Source: JAWVYT01 sp964605205
GTDB taxonomy: Bacteria; Gemmatimonadota; Gemmatimonadetes; Longimicrobiales; RSA9
Direction: 5' to 3'
Length of the DNA: 17,486 nt
Assembly (NCBI GenBank): GCA_964605205.1
Contig: CAZSBL010000069.1
Span: 1 to 17,486, forward strand
Position 1 is the stretch's first letter. The number at the start of each line of letters is the position of its first letter. Below, in pieces: positions 5,721 through 14,087 of the stretch. The translations under genes and the position numbers were made by a program. Below the pieces are notes generated by a model, which was not told the DNA's origin, ran no database searches, and was given only the letters and a program-made list of their open reading frames with translations.

Positions 5721-8581
5721 GTGAAATACCCACGCGCTGTCCTCTTCCCGATCTTCGCGCTGGCGCTGGTACTGGCGGCGCTCGCCGGGCCCGCTCCCGT
5801 TGCCGCCCAGACCGCCGCCCAGACCGCCGACNNNNNNNNNNNNNNNNNNNNNNNNNNNNNNNNNNNNNNNNNNNNNNNNNNNNNNNNNNNNNNNNNNNNN
5901 NNNNNNNNNNNNNNNNNNNNNNNNNNNNNNNCCAGACCGCCGACGCTGGCGTCCTGACCGACCAGGTCCTGGCGCCGTTCTCCTTCCGGCTCATCGGGCC
6001 TGCCAACCACTCGGGGAGGGTCACGGCCATCGCAGTGCCCGAGGGCACGAACGGGAAGACGGCGTACGTGGGGTACGCCAGTGGCGGGGTGTGGAAGACC
6101 ACGAACCATGGCGTGACGTGGAGCCCGATCTTCGACGACCAGCCTTTCACCAACATCGGAGACGTGGCGGTGGCGCCGTCGGACGCCGACGTGGTCTGGG
6201 TCGGTACCGGTGAGCGGAACAGCCTCCGGTCGAACGGCTGGGGCAACGGCATCTACAAGTCCACGGACGGCGGCCGCAGCTGGGAGCACATGGGGCTCGA
6301 TGAGACCCGTGAGACGGGCCGGATCGTGATCCACCCGGACCACCCGAACACCGTCTGGTTCGCCGCCCTGGGGCACCTCTGGGGCGCGAACCCGGAGCGG
6401 GGCGTCTACAAGACCAGCGACGGCGGCGAGACGTGGGAGCAGGTCCTGTTCGTGAATGACACCACGGGCTTCGTGGACCTGAAGATGCACCCCGCGAACC
6501 CGGACATCCTCTACGCCGCTGGCTGGCACCGGATCCGCTGGGGTGGTGGGCGGATGGAAGGCGCCGGCGCGGGCTCGGGGATCTGGAAGAGCGGCGATGG
6601 CGGCGAGACGTGGACGCGGCTGTCGGACGAGGAGGGCAGCCGGGGGCTGCCGGAGTCCGGGTACATGGGTCGGATCGGACTCGGCGTGTCGCCCGACCAG
6701 CCGGACCGGGTCTACGCCGTGATCCAGGACGCCCGCAGCTCGTATACGCCCGGGCTGTCCATCTTCGGCGGCGTGTACCGCAGCGATGACGCGGGCGAGA
6801 GCTGGGAGCAGGTCCACGACCTCTCGGCGGTCCCCGACTACTTCTACAACGAGGTCTGGGTCGACCCGAGCGACGCGGACCGGGCGTACCTGGCCGGGAC
6901 GTGGATGGCGCTGACCGAGGACGGCGGCCGCACCTTCGAGGACGTCCGGCTCCGGGGCGTGCACGTGGACCACCACGCCCTCTGGATCGACCCCGAAGAC
7001 AGCGACCACATGATCGACGGCAACGACGGCGGGATCTACATCTCGTGGGACCGGGGCAGCAGCTGGCGCCACGTAGACCTGCCCGTCGGCCAGTACTACG
7101 AGGTCAGCGTGGACACCACCAAGACGCCGTACTACGTCTGCGGCGGGACCCAGGACAACGGCACCTGGTGCGGGCCCCACATGACCCGGGAGCGCATGGG
7201 GATCACCACCCACGACTGGTACAACGTCTTCGGCGGCGACGGGTTCCACAGCCACGTCAGCGTGGACAGCCCGTCCATCTTCTACGCCGAATCGCAGTTC
7301 GGGAACATCGGCCGCCGGAACGCGGACAGCTGGGAGACGGAGCGACTCCAGCCCCATTCGGAGGACGCCGGCTACCTGAGCGGCTACGAGTTCCGCTGGG
7401 ACTGGAACACGCCGTTCATCATCAGCCACCACGAGCCCACCACGCTGTACCTGGGCGCCAACTACCTCTTCCGGCTCCACGACCGGGGCAAGAGCTGGGC
7501 GACGCTGGGGCCCGACATGACCCGTGGCAACCGCTACGACCCGGCGCCCGACAGCGCCCACACCTCGTACCGCTCGCTACACTCCGTGGCCGAGTCCACG
7601 CTCACCGCCAATCGGCTGTGGACGGGCTCTAACGACGGGCTGATCTGGACCAGCGCAGACGGCGGCGAGACGTGGGTCCGGGTCAACGACAACCTGCCCC
7701 AGGAGCCCCAGCACTGCTGGGTGGCCGAGATCGAGGCCAGCCACCACGACGCCGACCGGGCCTACGTGGCCCACGACTGTCACCGCCGCGACGACTACCG
7801 GCCGTACGTCTTCCGCACCGATAACGCCGGCCAGAGCTGGACGGACATCTCCGGCAACCTGCCAGACGACGCCGGGAGCTGGGTGGTCCGGGAGAGCTGG
7901 GTCGACCCCGATGTCCTCTGGGTGGGGACCGAGCGCGGCGTCTACATGACCGTGGACGGCGGCGAGCGGTGGACCCGTCTCGAGAACGGGCTGCCCACCG
8001 TGGCCGTGCGGGACATGAACTTCGCCTACGCCGAGCAGGACCTGGTGGTGGGCACCTTCGGCCGCAGTATCTACGTCCTAGACATCAGTGCGCTCCAGAC
8101 CGTGAACGAAAACACCCTGGCCGGCCCCCACCTCTTCCCGGTCGAGGACGGCCGGATCTACAACCGGATCAGCACCTACGCGTCCGCCGGCGAGATGTTC
8201 AGCGCGCCGAACCCGCCGTACGGCGTGACCATCACCTACTGGCTGCCCGAGGACCTGGACGAGGACGCCCGGCTGTCCATCCGGAAGGTGGACGACACCG
8301 GTGACGCGGAAGCCGGGGCAGAGGGTGAGGAGGCCGGCAGCCGCGGCGAGACCGTTGCCCGGCTCACCGGCAGCGGCCGTCCCGGCATCCATCAGGTGAC
8401 GTGGGACTACATGCGCAGCGAAACGCCGGCCCGGCAGCTCGGAGACCCCACCGGCAGCGCCCTGCGAGAGGTCGAGCCCGGGCTCTACGAGGTCCGGTTC
8501 ACCGTGGGCGATGACACCATGACCCGTACCTTCCGGGTCGAGAAGGGCTGGGTGGAGGAGGTCCCGGGCCGGGTGAAATAG
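5721..8581 (+). CDS. Exported Asp-box/BNR beta-propeller protein (sortilin/VPS10-like), split by an assembly gap
   Basis: The start is GTG 5721 with GGAG 7 nt upstream. The signal peptide is MKYPRAVLFPIFALALVL...PVAAQ. After 37 codons the sequence enters 100 N, and the frame resumes as QTADAGVLTDQVLAPFSFRLIGP and runs 882 codons to the stop. The apparent frame change is an artefact of the placeholder gap. The body has about ten Asp-box motifs (S/T-x-D-x-G-x-S/T-W): for example STDGGRSW (near 6260), TSDGGETW (6412), SGDGGETW (6590), SADGGETW (7652), TVDGGERW (7949). These mark blades of a sialidase/sortilin-type propeller. The last 120 residues look like an Ig/FlgD-type beta domain. Such proteins are annotated as glycosyl hydrolases or VPS10 proteins; no catalytic residues are evident, so binding is as likely as hydrolysis. 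First gene of a three-gene exported cluster. Confidence 0.85.
5832..5931. other. Assembly gap (100 N placeholder)
   Basis: The run is exactly 100 N, the usual placeholder for a gap of unknown size. The same 12-mer, CAGACCGCCGAC, abuts it on both sides (5820-5831 and 5933-5944), and CAGACCGCCGCC lies just before. A tandem repeat encoding QTAD/QTAA probably broke the assembly. Confidence 0.95.
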
Positions 8582-8628
8582 CCACCGATCGCCCGGGCGC
8601 GGCGGGTCCCTTTGCGGACGGAGGTACC

Positions 8629-9252
8629 ATGCGACACACGACGGTCATCGGAGCGGCCGCGCTGGCCGCCTTTTTGGCGGTGCCCGGGCTTCTGGCCGGG
8701 CAGTCCGGCGCCCCGGATCCGACCGGCGCCCATTGGCGGCCCGACACGGGCGACCGCTCCATCGCGTTCTCGCTGCCCGAGGCGGGGAGCGGTGTCTTCG
8801 GGCTCTGGTGGCACAGGAGCCGGGGGTGGGCCTTCGGGCTGGAGCTCGGCGCCTCGGCGGCCGCGTCCCTCCGCACCGGCGGCGCCGACCCCGATCAGCT
8901 CGGCAGCAGCGTAAGCCTGTCCGTCGGACCGGCGTTGAAACGCTACCGCGGCAGCCTGGGCCCCGTGGCCCCTTACTTCCTGGCAGGGCTCGGCGTCAGC
9001 GGGTCGATCCAGTACAGCGCTGTGGATGTGCCCGGCACCGATCCCGTCGCCCGGTGGGGCGTAGGTGGTTACGTCCGGATGGCCGGCGGCGTCGACTGGT
9101 TCGTTGCCGAGCGCGTCAGCATCGGCGGCCACGTCGGCGGCCGGGTCGGCTACGGGTTCCAGCCGGCCCGCTCCGACAAGGCGGAGCCGGATCGCCACTC
9201 CCTGACCCTCGGCACGTTCACCAGCGGGCTCACGCTGCACATCTACTTCTGA
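8629..9252 (+). CDS. Small outer-membrane beta-barrel protein
   Basis: The protein has 207 residues. A signal peptide (MRHTTVIGAAALAAFLAVPGLLAG) is followed by alternating hydrophobic/polar strands: SIAFSLPE, VFGLWWHRS, WAFGLELGAS, SVSLSVGPALKRY, APYFLAGLGVSGS, GVGGYVRMAGGVDWFV, RVSIGGHVGGRVGYGF. It ends in LTLHIYF, the aromatic C-terminus recognised by the barrel assembly machinery. The short length implies about 8 strands, as in OmpA/OmpX-like barrels. GGAGG lies 4 nt before ATG 8629. It starts 47 bp after the propeller gene and is probably co-transcribed with it; it may be a channel, adhesin or anchor for the exported neighbours. Confidence 0.75.
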   Translation: MRHTTVIGAAALAAFLAVPGLLAGQSGAPDPTGAHWRPDTGDRSIAFSLPEAGSGVFGLWWHRSRGWAFGLELGASAAASLRTGGADPDQLGSSVSLSVGPALKRYRGSLGPVAPYFLAGLGVSGSIQYSAVDVPGTDPVARWGVGGYVRMAGGVDWFVAERVSIGGHVGGRVGYGFQPARSDKAEPDRHSLTLGTFTSGLTLHIYF

Positions 9253-9283
9253 GCCCGTCCCGCCCGTTCCCAGGAGGAACCTC

Positions 9284-9931
9284 ATGCCACGGACCCTCGC
9301 CACGCTCGCGACCCTGGTGCTCTTCGCGGCCCCGGGCACCGCCCAGGAGATGGCCACCAGCCAGGGGATGCCCGGCGGCTGGATGATGCGCCTCGATCGC
9401 CCTTCCGCCGAGCTGGACCAGGTGGACTTCCGGGCCACGGAGCCCGGCTGGCACGTGACCACCGGTCGCGCCGCCGCCGCCATCTTCTGGCAGCCCGGGA
9501 TGCAGGCCGATGGGCCGCTCACCTACTCCGCCACCCTGAACCTCTTCGATCCCGCGTCGCACGCCGAAGCGTTCGGGGTGTTCGTGGGGGGTGAGAACCT
9601 CGACGCAGCCGATCAGCGTTACCTCTACTTCCTCGTCCGGCAGACCGGGGAGTACCTGATCAAGCGCCGGTTGGGTGCGGAGACCGCCAACGTGGTGGGC
9701 TGGACCGCCCACGAGGCCATTCCGTGGATGGAGCCCGGCGCCGAGGGCTCCACCGAGTACAGCCTGGCCATCGCGGTCAACGCCCACGAGGTGGTGTTCA
9801 TGGTCAACGGCACCCCCGTCCATACCCTCCCCGCGAGCCAGATCGATACCGACGGCCAGGTCGGCGTGCGGATCAACCATATGCTGGACGTTCACATCGA
9901 GCCGCTGGAGCTGACGCGCTCAGGGATGTGA
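9284..9931 (+). CDS. Exported lectin/LamG-like (DUF1080-type) domain protein
   Basis: The protein has 215 residues. The signal peptide MPRTLATLATLVLFAAPGTAQ is followed by a single beta-sandwich-like domain. Features seen are LTYSATLNLFDPASHAEAFG, VFVGG, RYLYFLVRQTGEYLIKRR, SLAIAVNAHEVVFMVNGTPV and DGQVGVRINHMLDVHIEPLEL. The 'VFMVNG' strand, 'G-x-VGVR' turn and final strand are typical of concanavalin A-like/LamG or DUF1080 sandwiches, which bind or sometimes cleave carbohydrate. No catalytic residues can be pointed to. An excellent AGGAGG lies 6 nt before the ATG. It begins 31 bp after the barrel gene and ends the exported cluster, with a strong hairpin 33 bp downstream. Confidence 0.7.
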   Translation: MPRTLATLATLVLFAAPGTAQEMATSQGMPGGWMMRLDRPSAELDQVDFRATEPGWHVTTGRAAAAIFWQPGMQADGPLTYSATLNLFDPASHAEAFGVFVGGENLDAADQRYLYFLVRQTGEYLIKRRLGAETANVVGWTAHEAIPWMEPGAEGSTEYSLAIAVNAHEVVFMVNGTPVHTLPASQIDTDGQVGVRINHMLDVHIEPLELTRSGM

Positions 9932-9963
9932 GACGCGACGCACGGGCTTCAACCGATGAACGA

Positions 9964-9997
9964 AGCCCCCGAAGCGAGTCGTCCTCGCCCGGGGGCT
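9964..9997. terminator. Strong hairpin shared by convergent genes
   Basis: AGCCCCCG-AA-GCGAG pairs with CTCGC-CCGGGGGCT around a 5-nt loop (TCGTC), leaving only a two-base bulge and one extra base. It lies between the end of the lectin-like gene and the end of the Hsp20 gene. The flanking T content is low (CTCGTT), so efficiency is uncertain, but position and stability support a bidirectional terminator. Confidence 0.7.
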
Positions 9998-10064
9998 CTC
10001 GTTACCCTGCCAAAGGTCGGGCGCGCGGCTCACGCCACGGCGCCCTTCAGCTCAGCGGCTCACG

Positions 10065-10517
10065 TTAGCTGACGTCGCGACCGCCCGAGGAGATCTCGAT
10101 CTTCCGGCCCTTGGCCTCCTCGGCCTTCGGGACATGGATCTCGAGGATCCCGTTCTCGTAGTTCGCGGTGATCCCGTTCGCGTCCACCGCCCGAGGCAGC
10201 GTGAACTTCCGGGAGAAGGAACCCCAGCGCCGCTCGTAGAGCAGCCCCTGCGTCCCCTCTTCCTTCCGCTCTTCCTTCTTCTCGCCCTGGATGGTCAGCA
10301 CGCCATCCTCGAGCTCGATGTCGATGTCCTCGTGCTTCATACCCGGTAGCTCGGCCGTGAGGACCAACTCGTCAGACGTTTCCTCGACGTCCACCGGCGG
10401 GCTCCACAGATCGTTCGACCCGCTCACCCCACCGAACAGGCTGTCCATCTCACGCGCGAGACGGTTCATCTCGCTCAGCGGCGACCGCGACCGGGTTACG
10501 ACAGGCATCCGTACCAT
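10065..10517 (-). CDS. Small heat-shock protein, Hsp20/alpha-crystallin family
   Basis: The protein has 150 residues. Small heat-shock proteins are ATP-independent holdases that bind unfolding proteins in the cytoplasm. The N-terminal arm is short (RSRSPLSEMNRLAREMDSLFGG). The alpha-crystallin domain spans about 38-133: SPPVDVEETSDELVLTAELPG, KHEDIDIELEDGVLTIQGEK, RRWGSFSRKFTLPRAVD and the signature NGILEIHVPK. The C-terminal I-x-I anchor is I140-E-I142. The domain is complete. Start ATG 10517 is chosen for GGAGG 5 nt upstream; another ATG at 10529 lies across that site. The open frame continues far upstream to 10913, but that part is repeat DNA. I see no CIRCE element or clear heat-shock promoter upstream. 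Confidence 0.95.
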   Translation of the reverse strand: MVRMPVVTRSRSPLSEMNRLAREMDSLFGGVSGSNDLWSPPVDVEETSDELVLTAELPGMKHEDIDIELEDGVLTIQGEKKEERKEEGTQGLLYERRWGSFSRKFTLPRAVDANGITANYENGILEIHVPKAEEAKGRKIEISSGGRDVS

Positions 10518-10776
10518 GCTTCCCTCCATTGTTCCGGTTCCGACATTCAGTCCATTGGTTTCGTCACCGCGCCACATGCTCGGCGCGTTGCCGCCCCCGA
10601 GTAGGAGCATTCCGCATGCCAGCCGGTTTCCGTCACTTTGGCAGGGAATACGGGTGAGGGCCGGGGTCCAATGTGCACGCGTGGCGGACTCCTGCCGGAT
10701 TGGAAGACGCGACGGGGCCGGGGCCGGGTCGTGGCGGGATTCCACGTGCCCGGCGGGGCTGGCTCTCCGGCGAGGA

Positions 10777-10796
10777 TTCACGCGAAGACGCGAAGA
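10777..10796 (+). repeat. Left arm of a perfect 20-bp inverted repeat
   Basis: TTCACGCGAAGACGCGAAGA occurs here, and its exact reverse complement lies at 11357-11376. The arms bound a 600-bp segment. The sequence resembles the GCGGAGGCGCGGAG steps of the dispersed family with GCGAAG in place of GCGGAG. Confidence 0.85.
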
Positions 10797-10881
10797 ACGC
10801 GCAGGGGCGAGAGCACTTCGAAGGCTGCGGATTTCGGGGCCACCCCAGAATCCATTCGGTAGTCGGTTGCCGGCAGCTCCA

Positions 10882-10898
10882 GGGTTCGCCGCGAACCC
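10882..10898. repeat. 17-bp palindrome
   Basis: GGGTTCGC-C-GCGAACCC is perfectly symmetrical around one base. It lies inside the segment bounded by the 20-bp inverted repeat. It could be an operator-like site or a repeat remnant. Confidence 0.6.
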
Positions 10899-11160
10899 GA
10901 AGCCACACGGCAAAGAAAAGGGTCTTCGATATCTGGCGTGGGTGAAACGGAGCCAGGGTCGGCTCCCGGGGGCTTGGGCGGAGCGTACGCGGAGTGTTTT
11001 CTGTCTTTTGCCGTGAGGCGGCGCGGCCGGCGGAGCAGCGGGGTGCCGGCGAGGCTGCCTTTCCGGGCGAACGTCCCCGACAGCTCATGTGGGTGAACCC
11101 GAACCCGGCCTCCGTGGTGCCAACGCAGAGCTCGCGTCTTCCGCCGCCCAGCCTGCCCTG

Positions 11161-11224
11161 CCCGGATCAAACTCAAAAGAAGTTCTCCGCGCGTGCTCCG
11201 CGCCTCCGCGCCTCCGCGGTTAAC
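11161..11224 (-). repeat. Dispersed intergenic repeat, copy C
   Basis: Read on the minus strand: GTTAACCGCGGAGGCGCGG, AGGCGCGGAGCACGCGCGG, AGAACTTCTTTTGAG, then TTTGATCCGGG. It shares the order of blocks with copy B and the core with copy A, which gives three family members in the window. Confidence 0.75.
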
Positions 11225-11356
11225 GGTGCCTCCGGACCCACGATCCACTCGAAATGTCGAAGAGCCAAAGAAAGAAACCTTCGAACAGTGGCTCTGCCGC
11301 GTGGTCAGACTCTCACCGGCGAGGCGGAACCGCCCTCGTCCGCGTTTTCAGGCAGC

Positions 11357-11376
11357 TCTTCGCGTCTTCGCGTGAA
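11357..11376 (-). repeat. Right arm of the perfect 20-bp inverted repeat
   Basis: This is the exact reverse complement of 10777-10796. It sits 5 bp before the direct-repeat array that leads to the methyltransferase gene. Confidence 0.85.
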
Positions 11377-11380
11377 ACTG

Positions 11381-11475
11381 AAGGTCGCCTCGCCGGGAGG
11401 CTCAACGCGCGAAGGTAGCCTCGCCAGGAAGGTCGAACGCGCGCGACGGTCGCCTCACCAGGGAGCTTGTCGCGC
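11381..11475. repeat. Three imperfect 31-34 bp direct repeats
   Basis: The units begin AAGGTCGCCTCGCCGGGAGG (11381), AAGGTAGCCTCGCCAGGAAGG (11412) and ACGGTCGCCTCACCAGGGAG (11446). Each ends in a CGCGCG-like block. There are no spacers between units, so this is not a CRISPR. The array ends 26 bp before the methyltransferase start. Confidence 0.7.
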
Positions 11476-11501
11476 ACGGTGGACGCGTCCATCTTCGCGC
11501 C

Positions 11502-12242
11502 ATGGAAATGAGAGAGCATTTCGTGGCGTCGGGCCACTGGCTGTTCCGTCGGCGGAGCTGGCTGCCTTTGATCCCGCTGGTCTTCGTGCTGATCGGGCTG
11601 GTGGGATACGAGTACCCGTCGGGCAGCCGGGAGCTGCACCGGGCGTGGGGGCTCCTGTGCCTGGCGGTGGGGCTGTTCGGTGTGGGGATCAGGGCGCTGA
11701 CTATCGGCTACATCGCCGGCGGCACGTCGGGACGAAACCGGTCGAAGCAGGTGGCGGAAGCGCTGAACACCCGGGGGATCTACTCCGTGGTCCGCCACCC
11801 GCTCTACCTGGGCAACTACTTCATGTGGCTGGGGGCGGCGCTCATCCCCCGAGACCCGTGGGTGGTGCTGGCCATCACCCTCGTCTTCTGGCTCTACTAC
11901 GAGCGCATCATGACCGCCGAGGAGAGCTTCCTGCAAGAGAAGTTCGGGACGGCGTTCGAGGAGTGGGCGGCCCGCACGCCGGCGTTCATGCCGGCCCTGG
12001 GCCAGTGGCAGTCGGAGCACCGGCCGTTCTCGTTCCGGATGATCCTGCGCCGGGAGCATTCCGGTGTGTACGGCCTGGTGGTGGCGATCTGCGTGCTCGC
12101 GCAAGGGGCGGACATGATGGCGGCGGACGAAGTGCGGTTCGACCCGCTCTGGCTCTGGCTCCTGGGCGTCGCTACGGCGCTACTCGTGGTGATCGTGGGC
12201 CTCAAGCGGTACACGGATCTCCTCGAGGTGACGGACCGGTAG
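11502..12242 (+). CDS. Integral-membrane methyltransferase, isoprenylcysteine carboxyl methyltransferase (ICMT)-like
   Basis: The protein has 246 residues. Membrane segments lie near 20-36, 47-66, 101-115, 117-132, 188-201 and 215-233. The family signature is clear: NTRGIYSVVRHPLYLGNY (89-106, with R98-H99-P100), then YYERIMTAEESFLQEKFGTAFEEW (132-155), which supply the cofactor and substrate-contacting His and Glu residues. ICMT/PEMT-type bacterial enzymes use S-adenosylmethionine to methylate lipids, isoprenoid thiols or unknown membrane substrates; the substrate here cannot be told. The C-terminal two segments go beyond the minimal family core. No ribosome site precedes ATG 11502. An internal GTG (codon 8) follows GAGAGAG by 6 nt and could be the true start. 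It converges on the GGDEF-EAL gene. Confidence 0.8.
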   Translation: MEMREHFVASGHWLFRRRSWLPLIPLVFVLIGLVGYEYPSGSRELHRAWGLLCLAVGLFGVGIRALTIGYIAGGTSGRNRSKQVAEALNTRGIYSVVRHPLYLGNYFMWLGAALIPRDPWVVLAITLVFWLYYERIMTAEESFLQEKFGTAFEEWAARTPAFMPALGQWQSEHRPFSFRMILRREHSGVYGLVVAICVLAQGADMMAADEVRFDPLWLWLLGVATALLVVIVGLKRYTDLLEVTDR

Positions 12243-12259
12243 GCCGCGGCGCCGCGGCC
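12242..12259. terminator. 18-bp perfect palindrome at a convergent gene junction
   Basis: GGCCGCGGCGCCGCGGCC begins at the last base of the methyltransferase stop codon and is followed by more GC-only stems (GGGGCGCCCGGGCC). The 84-bp gap separates convergent stops at 12242 and 12327. There is no T-run, so the terminator role is inferred from place and symmetry. Confidence 0.35.
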
Positions 12260-12326
12260 GGGGCGCCCGGGCCGGCAGCCGGAGACGGGCATCCCCCAGG
12301 CCGGCATGCGGGCCCGGCGCCACGGC

Positions 12327-14048
12327 TCAGCCGTCTCGCTGGCGGAGGTACTCGCCGGCCGCGTCGGCGTCGAGCGGGGTGGAGAAGAGGAACCCCTGGA
12401 CGGCAGTGGAGCCGAGCTTCCGCAGGTGGTCGAGCTGGACCTCGGTCTCCACGCCTTCGGCCACGGCCGACATCCCGAGGTTGCGGGCCAGCGCGATGAT
12501 CGTCTCGACCAGGTCTCCTTCCCCGTCCTCCCGGATCCGGCTGATGAAGCTCCTGTCGATCTTGATGACCTGGATGGGGAAGTTGTGCAGGTAGTTCAGC
12601 GCCGAGTACCCGGTGCCGAAATCGTCGATGCAGAGCGTCACTCCCAGCTCCTGGATCTCGGCCAGCGAATCGGCCACGGCTTCCGGGTCGCGGATCACCA
12701 CGCTCTCGGTCAGCTCGAGGCGCAGCAGCCCAGCCGGTACGCCGGTCTCCTCGAGCACGGAACGGATGGTGTCCACCAGCAGTGGGTCCGCGAACTGTCG
12801 GGGCGACAGGTTGACCGACATGAATACATCCTGATACGGCTCGCCCAGCTCGCGCCATTCACGGAGCTGGTGGAGCGCGGTTCGGAGCACATGGGCGCCG
12901 AGCTCCACGATCAGGCCGGTGTCTTCCGCGGCACGCAGAAAGCCGTCGGGCGGAACGAGGCCACGGGTCGGGTGCAGCCAACGCACCAGCGCTTCGAACC
13001 CCACCAGCCGGTTATCCGTCAGGTCCACCACCGGCTGGTAGTGGGTGACGAACTCGTCGCGCTCCAGCGCCCGCCGCAGGCCCGTCTCCATCTCCAACAG
13101 CGCCACTGCGCTCTCGTGCATCCCTTCATCGAAGATCCGGTAACCGCCCGGCCCCCGCTGCTTCGCCTTGTGCATGGCCGTATCGGCGTCCCGGAGCAGC
13201 GCCTCCGGATCCTCCGTGGCGCCGGCGATGGCGATCCCCATGCTGACCGACACGAAGACCTCCGCGCTGCCCAGCTCGAACGGTGCCTCGAGTGAAGCCT
13301 GGATCCGCTCCGCCACGAAGGTGGGGGCGGAGAGCTCGTCGATCCCGTCGAGCAGGATGGCGAACTCATCGCCGCCCATGCGGGCGAGGGAGTCCTCCGC
13401 CCGGAGCTCCGCCTCGAGCCGCTCCGCAAGGGCCCGAAGCAGCTCGTCGCCGACCCGGTGACCGAGGCCTTCGTTCACGTTCTCGAACCGGTCCACATCC
13501 AGGTACAGGACCGCCAGCTCCCGCTCCTCGCCCCGCCGTCTACGGGCCGCGGCCCGCTCCAGACGGTCCATGAAGAGGGCGCGGTTCGGGAGCCCGGTGC
13601 CTGGATCGATGAAAGCACCCTGCTCGGCCTCGGCCAGCCGCTCCGCGAGTCGCGCACGCTCGCGTCGCAGCCGTCCCATCTCTGCCAGGTGCTCCACCGC
13701 CCGGCGGATCCCGCCCGGGGTGGCGGTCTCCATCACGAGCAGGTCGGCACAACCCGACCGGTCAGCGATCTCCGCCCGCTCGTCCTGCATCGAAGGGACC
13801 ACCCCGAGAACGGGGACGCCGCCCGCAATGGCCAGCGCCCGGCACAGCGCCGCATCCGTGTCATCATCACCGAGCCCCACCAGGACGGCTTCAGTGTCTT
13901 CGAGACCCGATGTCGCGTCGAACCCCTCCGTGGCGATCGTGTCCAGCGTGGCCACTGCAAAACGGCCGTCGGAGAGCGCCTCTTCGATCGTCCGCCGGTG
14001 GGCGGCGCTCACGCCTACGGCCAGGACACGTGTAGGCTGTTGTGGCAT
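12327..14048 (-). CDS. GGDEF-EAL c-di-GMP protein with a degenerate N-terminal receiver domain
   Basis: The protein has 573 residues and no membrane segment, so it is cytoplasmic. Residues 5-122 have the alternating fold of a response-regulator receiver, but the phospho-acceptor aspartate position reads V-G58-L-G and the conserved Lys is not apparent, so it is probably not phosphorylated. A short helical linker (123-142) follows. The GGDEF domain (about 145-305) has GTGLPNR, an intact GGDEF at 225-229 and the inhibitory I-site RAED at 216-219. The EAL domain (about 325-568) keeps E352-A-L, N413 (VNLSPRQF), E445, DDFGTG at 475-480, K496 and EGVE at 531-534. Both cyclase and phosphodiesterase sites therefore look competent. 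GAGG 7 nt before ATG 14048 supports this start over an in-frame TTG at 14081. Divergent from the DUF885 gene. Confidence 0.93.
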   Translation of the reverse strand: MPQQPTRVLAVGVSAAHRRTIEEALSDGRFAVATLDTIATEGFDATSGLEDTEAVLVGLGDDDTDAALCRALAIAGGVPVLGVVPSMQDERAEIADRSGCADLLVMETATPGGIRRAVEHLAEMGRLRRERARLAERLAEAEQGAFIDPGTGLPNRALFMDRLERAAARRRRGEERELAVLYLDVDRFENVNEGLGHRVGDELLRALAERLEAELRAEDSLARMGGDEFAILLDGIDELSAPTFVAERIQASLEAPFELGSAEVFVSVSMGIAIAGATEDPEALLRDADTAMHKAKQRGPGGYRIFDEGMHESAVALLEMETGLRRALERDEFVTHYQPVVDLTDNRLVGFEALVRWLHPTRGLVPPDGFLRAAEDTGLIVELGAHVLRTALHQLREWRELGEPYQDVFMSVNLSPRQFADPLLVDTIRSVLEETGVPAGLLRLELTESVVIRDPEAVADSLAEIQELGVTLCIDDFGTGYSALNYLHNFPIQVIKIDRSFISRIREDGEGDLVETIIALARNLGMSAVAEGVETEVQLDHLRKLGSTAVQGFLFSTPLDADAAGEYLRQRDG

Positions 14049-14077
14049 GGTGGCACCTCGAAGATCTCGGGGGTCGA

Positions 14078-14087
14078 CCAATATTGG
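14078..14087. promoter_or_regulatory. CCAATATTGG palindrome between divergent genes
   Basis: This is a 10-bp perfect palindrome and one of the few AT-rich spots in the 239-bp gap (14049-14287) between the GGDEF-EAL and DUF885 starts, 30 bp upstream of the former. It could be an operator or overlap a -10 region. The rest of the gap shows nothing else recognisable apart from the GGAGG at 14279-14283. Confidence 0.25.

Larger units (their letters stand above)
10518..11501. other. Nearly 1 kb gene-free region made of nested repeats
   Basis: The frames crossing this region are basic, low-complexity and without ribosome sites. The region holds a 20-bp perfect inverted repeat pair, repeat copy C, a 17-bp palindrome and three 31-34 bp direct repeats. 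Much of it seems built from intergenic repeat insertions. The promoter of Hsp20 should lie at its left end and that of the methyltransferase at its right end; neither is recognisable. Confidence 0.7.

Noticed and set aside
5555..7561. Very long minus-strand open frame (668 codons) opposite the propeller gene
   Set aside because: It spans the N gap, is rich in Val/Pro/Arg with no recognisable motif, and lies exactly antisense to a gene with clear Asp boxes.
10518..10913. 5' extension of the Hsp20 frame to 10913
   Set aside because: It lies in repeat-rich DNA, is not part of the Hsp20 domain, and the GGAGG before 10517 fixes the start.
11381..11475. Repeat array considered as a CRISPR
   Set aside because: Units are contiguous with no unique spacers, diverge from each other, and no cas genes are present.
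14049..14081. Upstream TTG start for the GGDEF-EAL gene
   Set aside because: The ATG at 14048 has a GAGG at proper distance; the 11 extra residues lie across that ribosome site.
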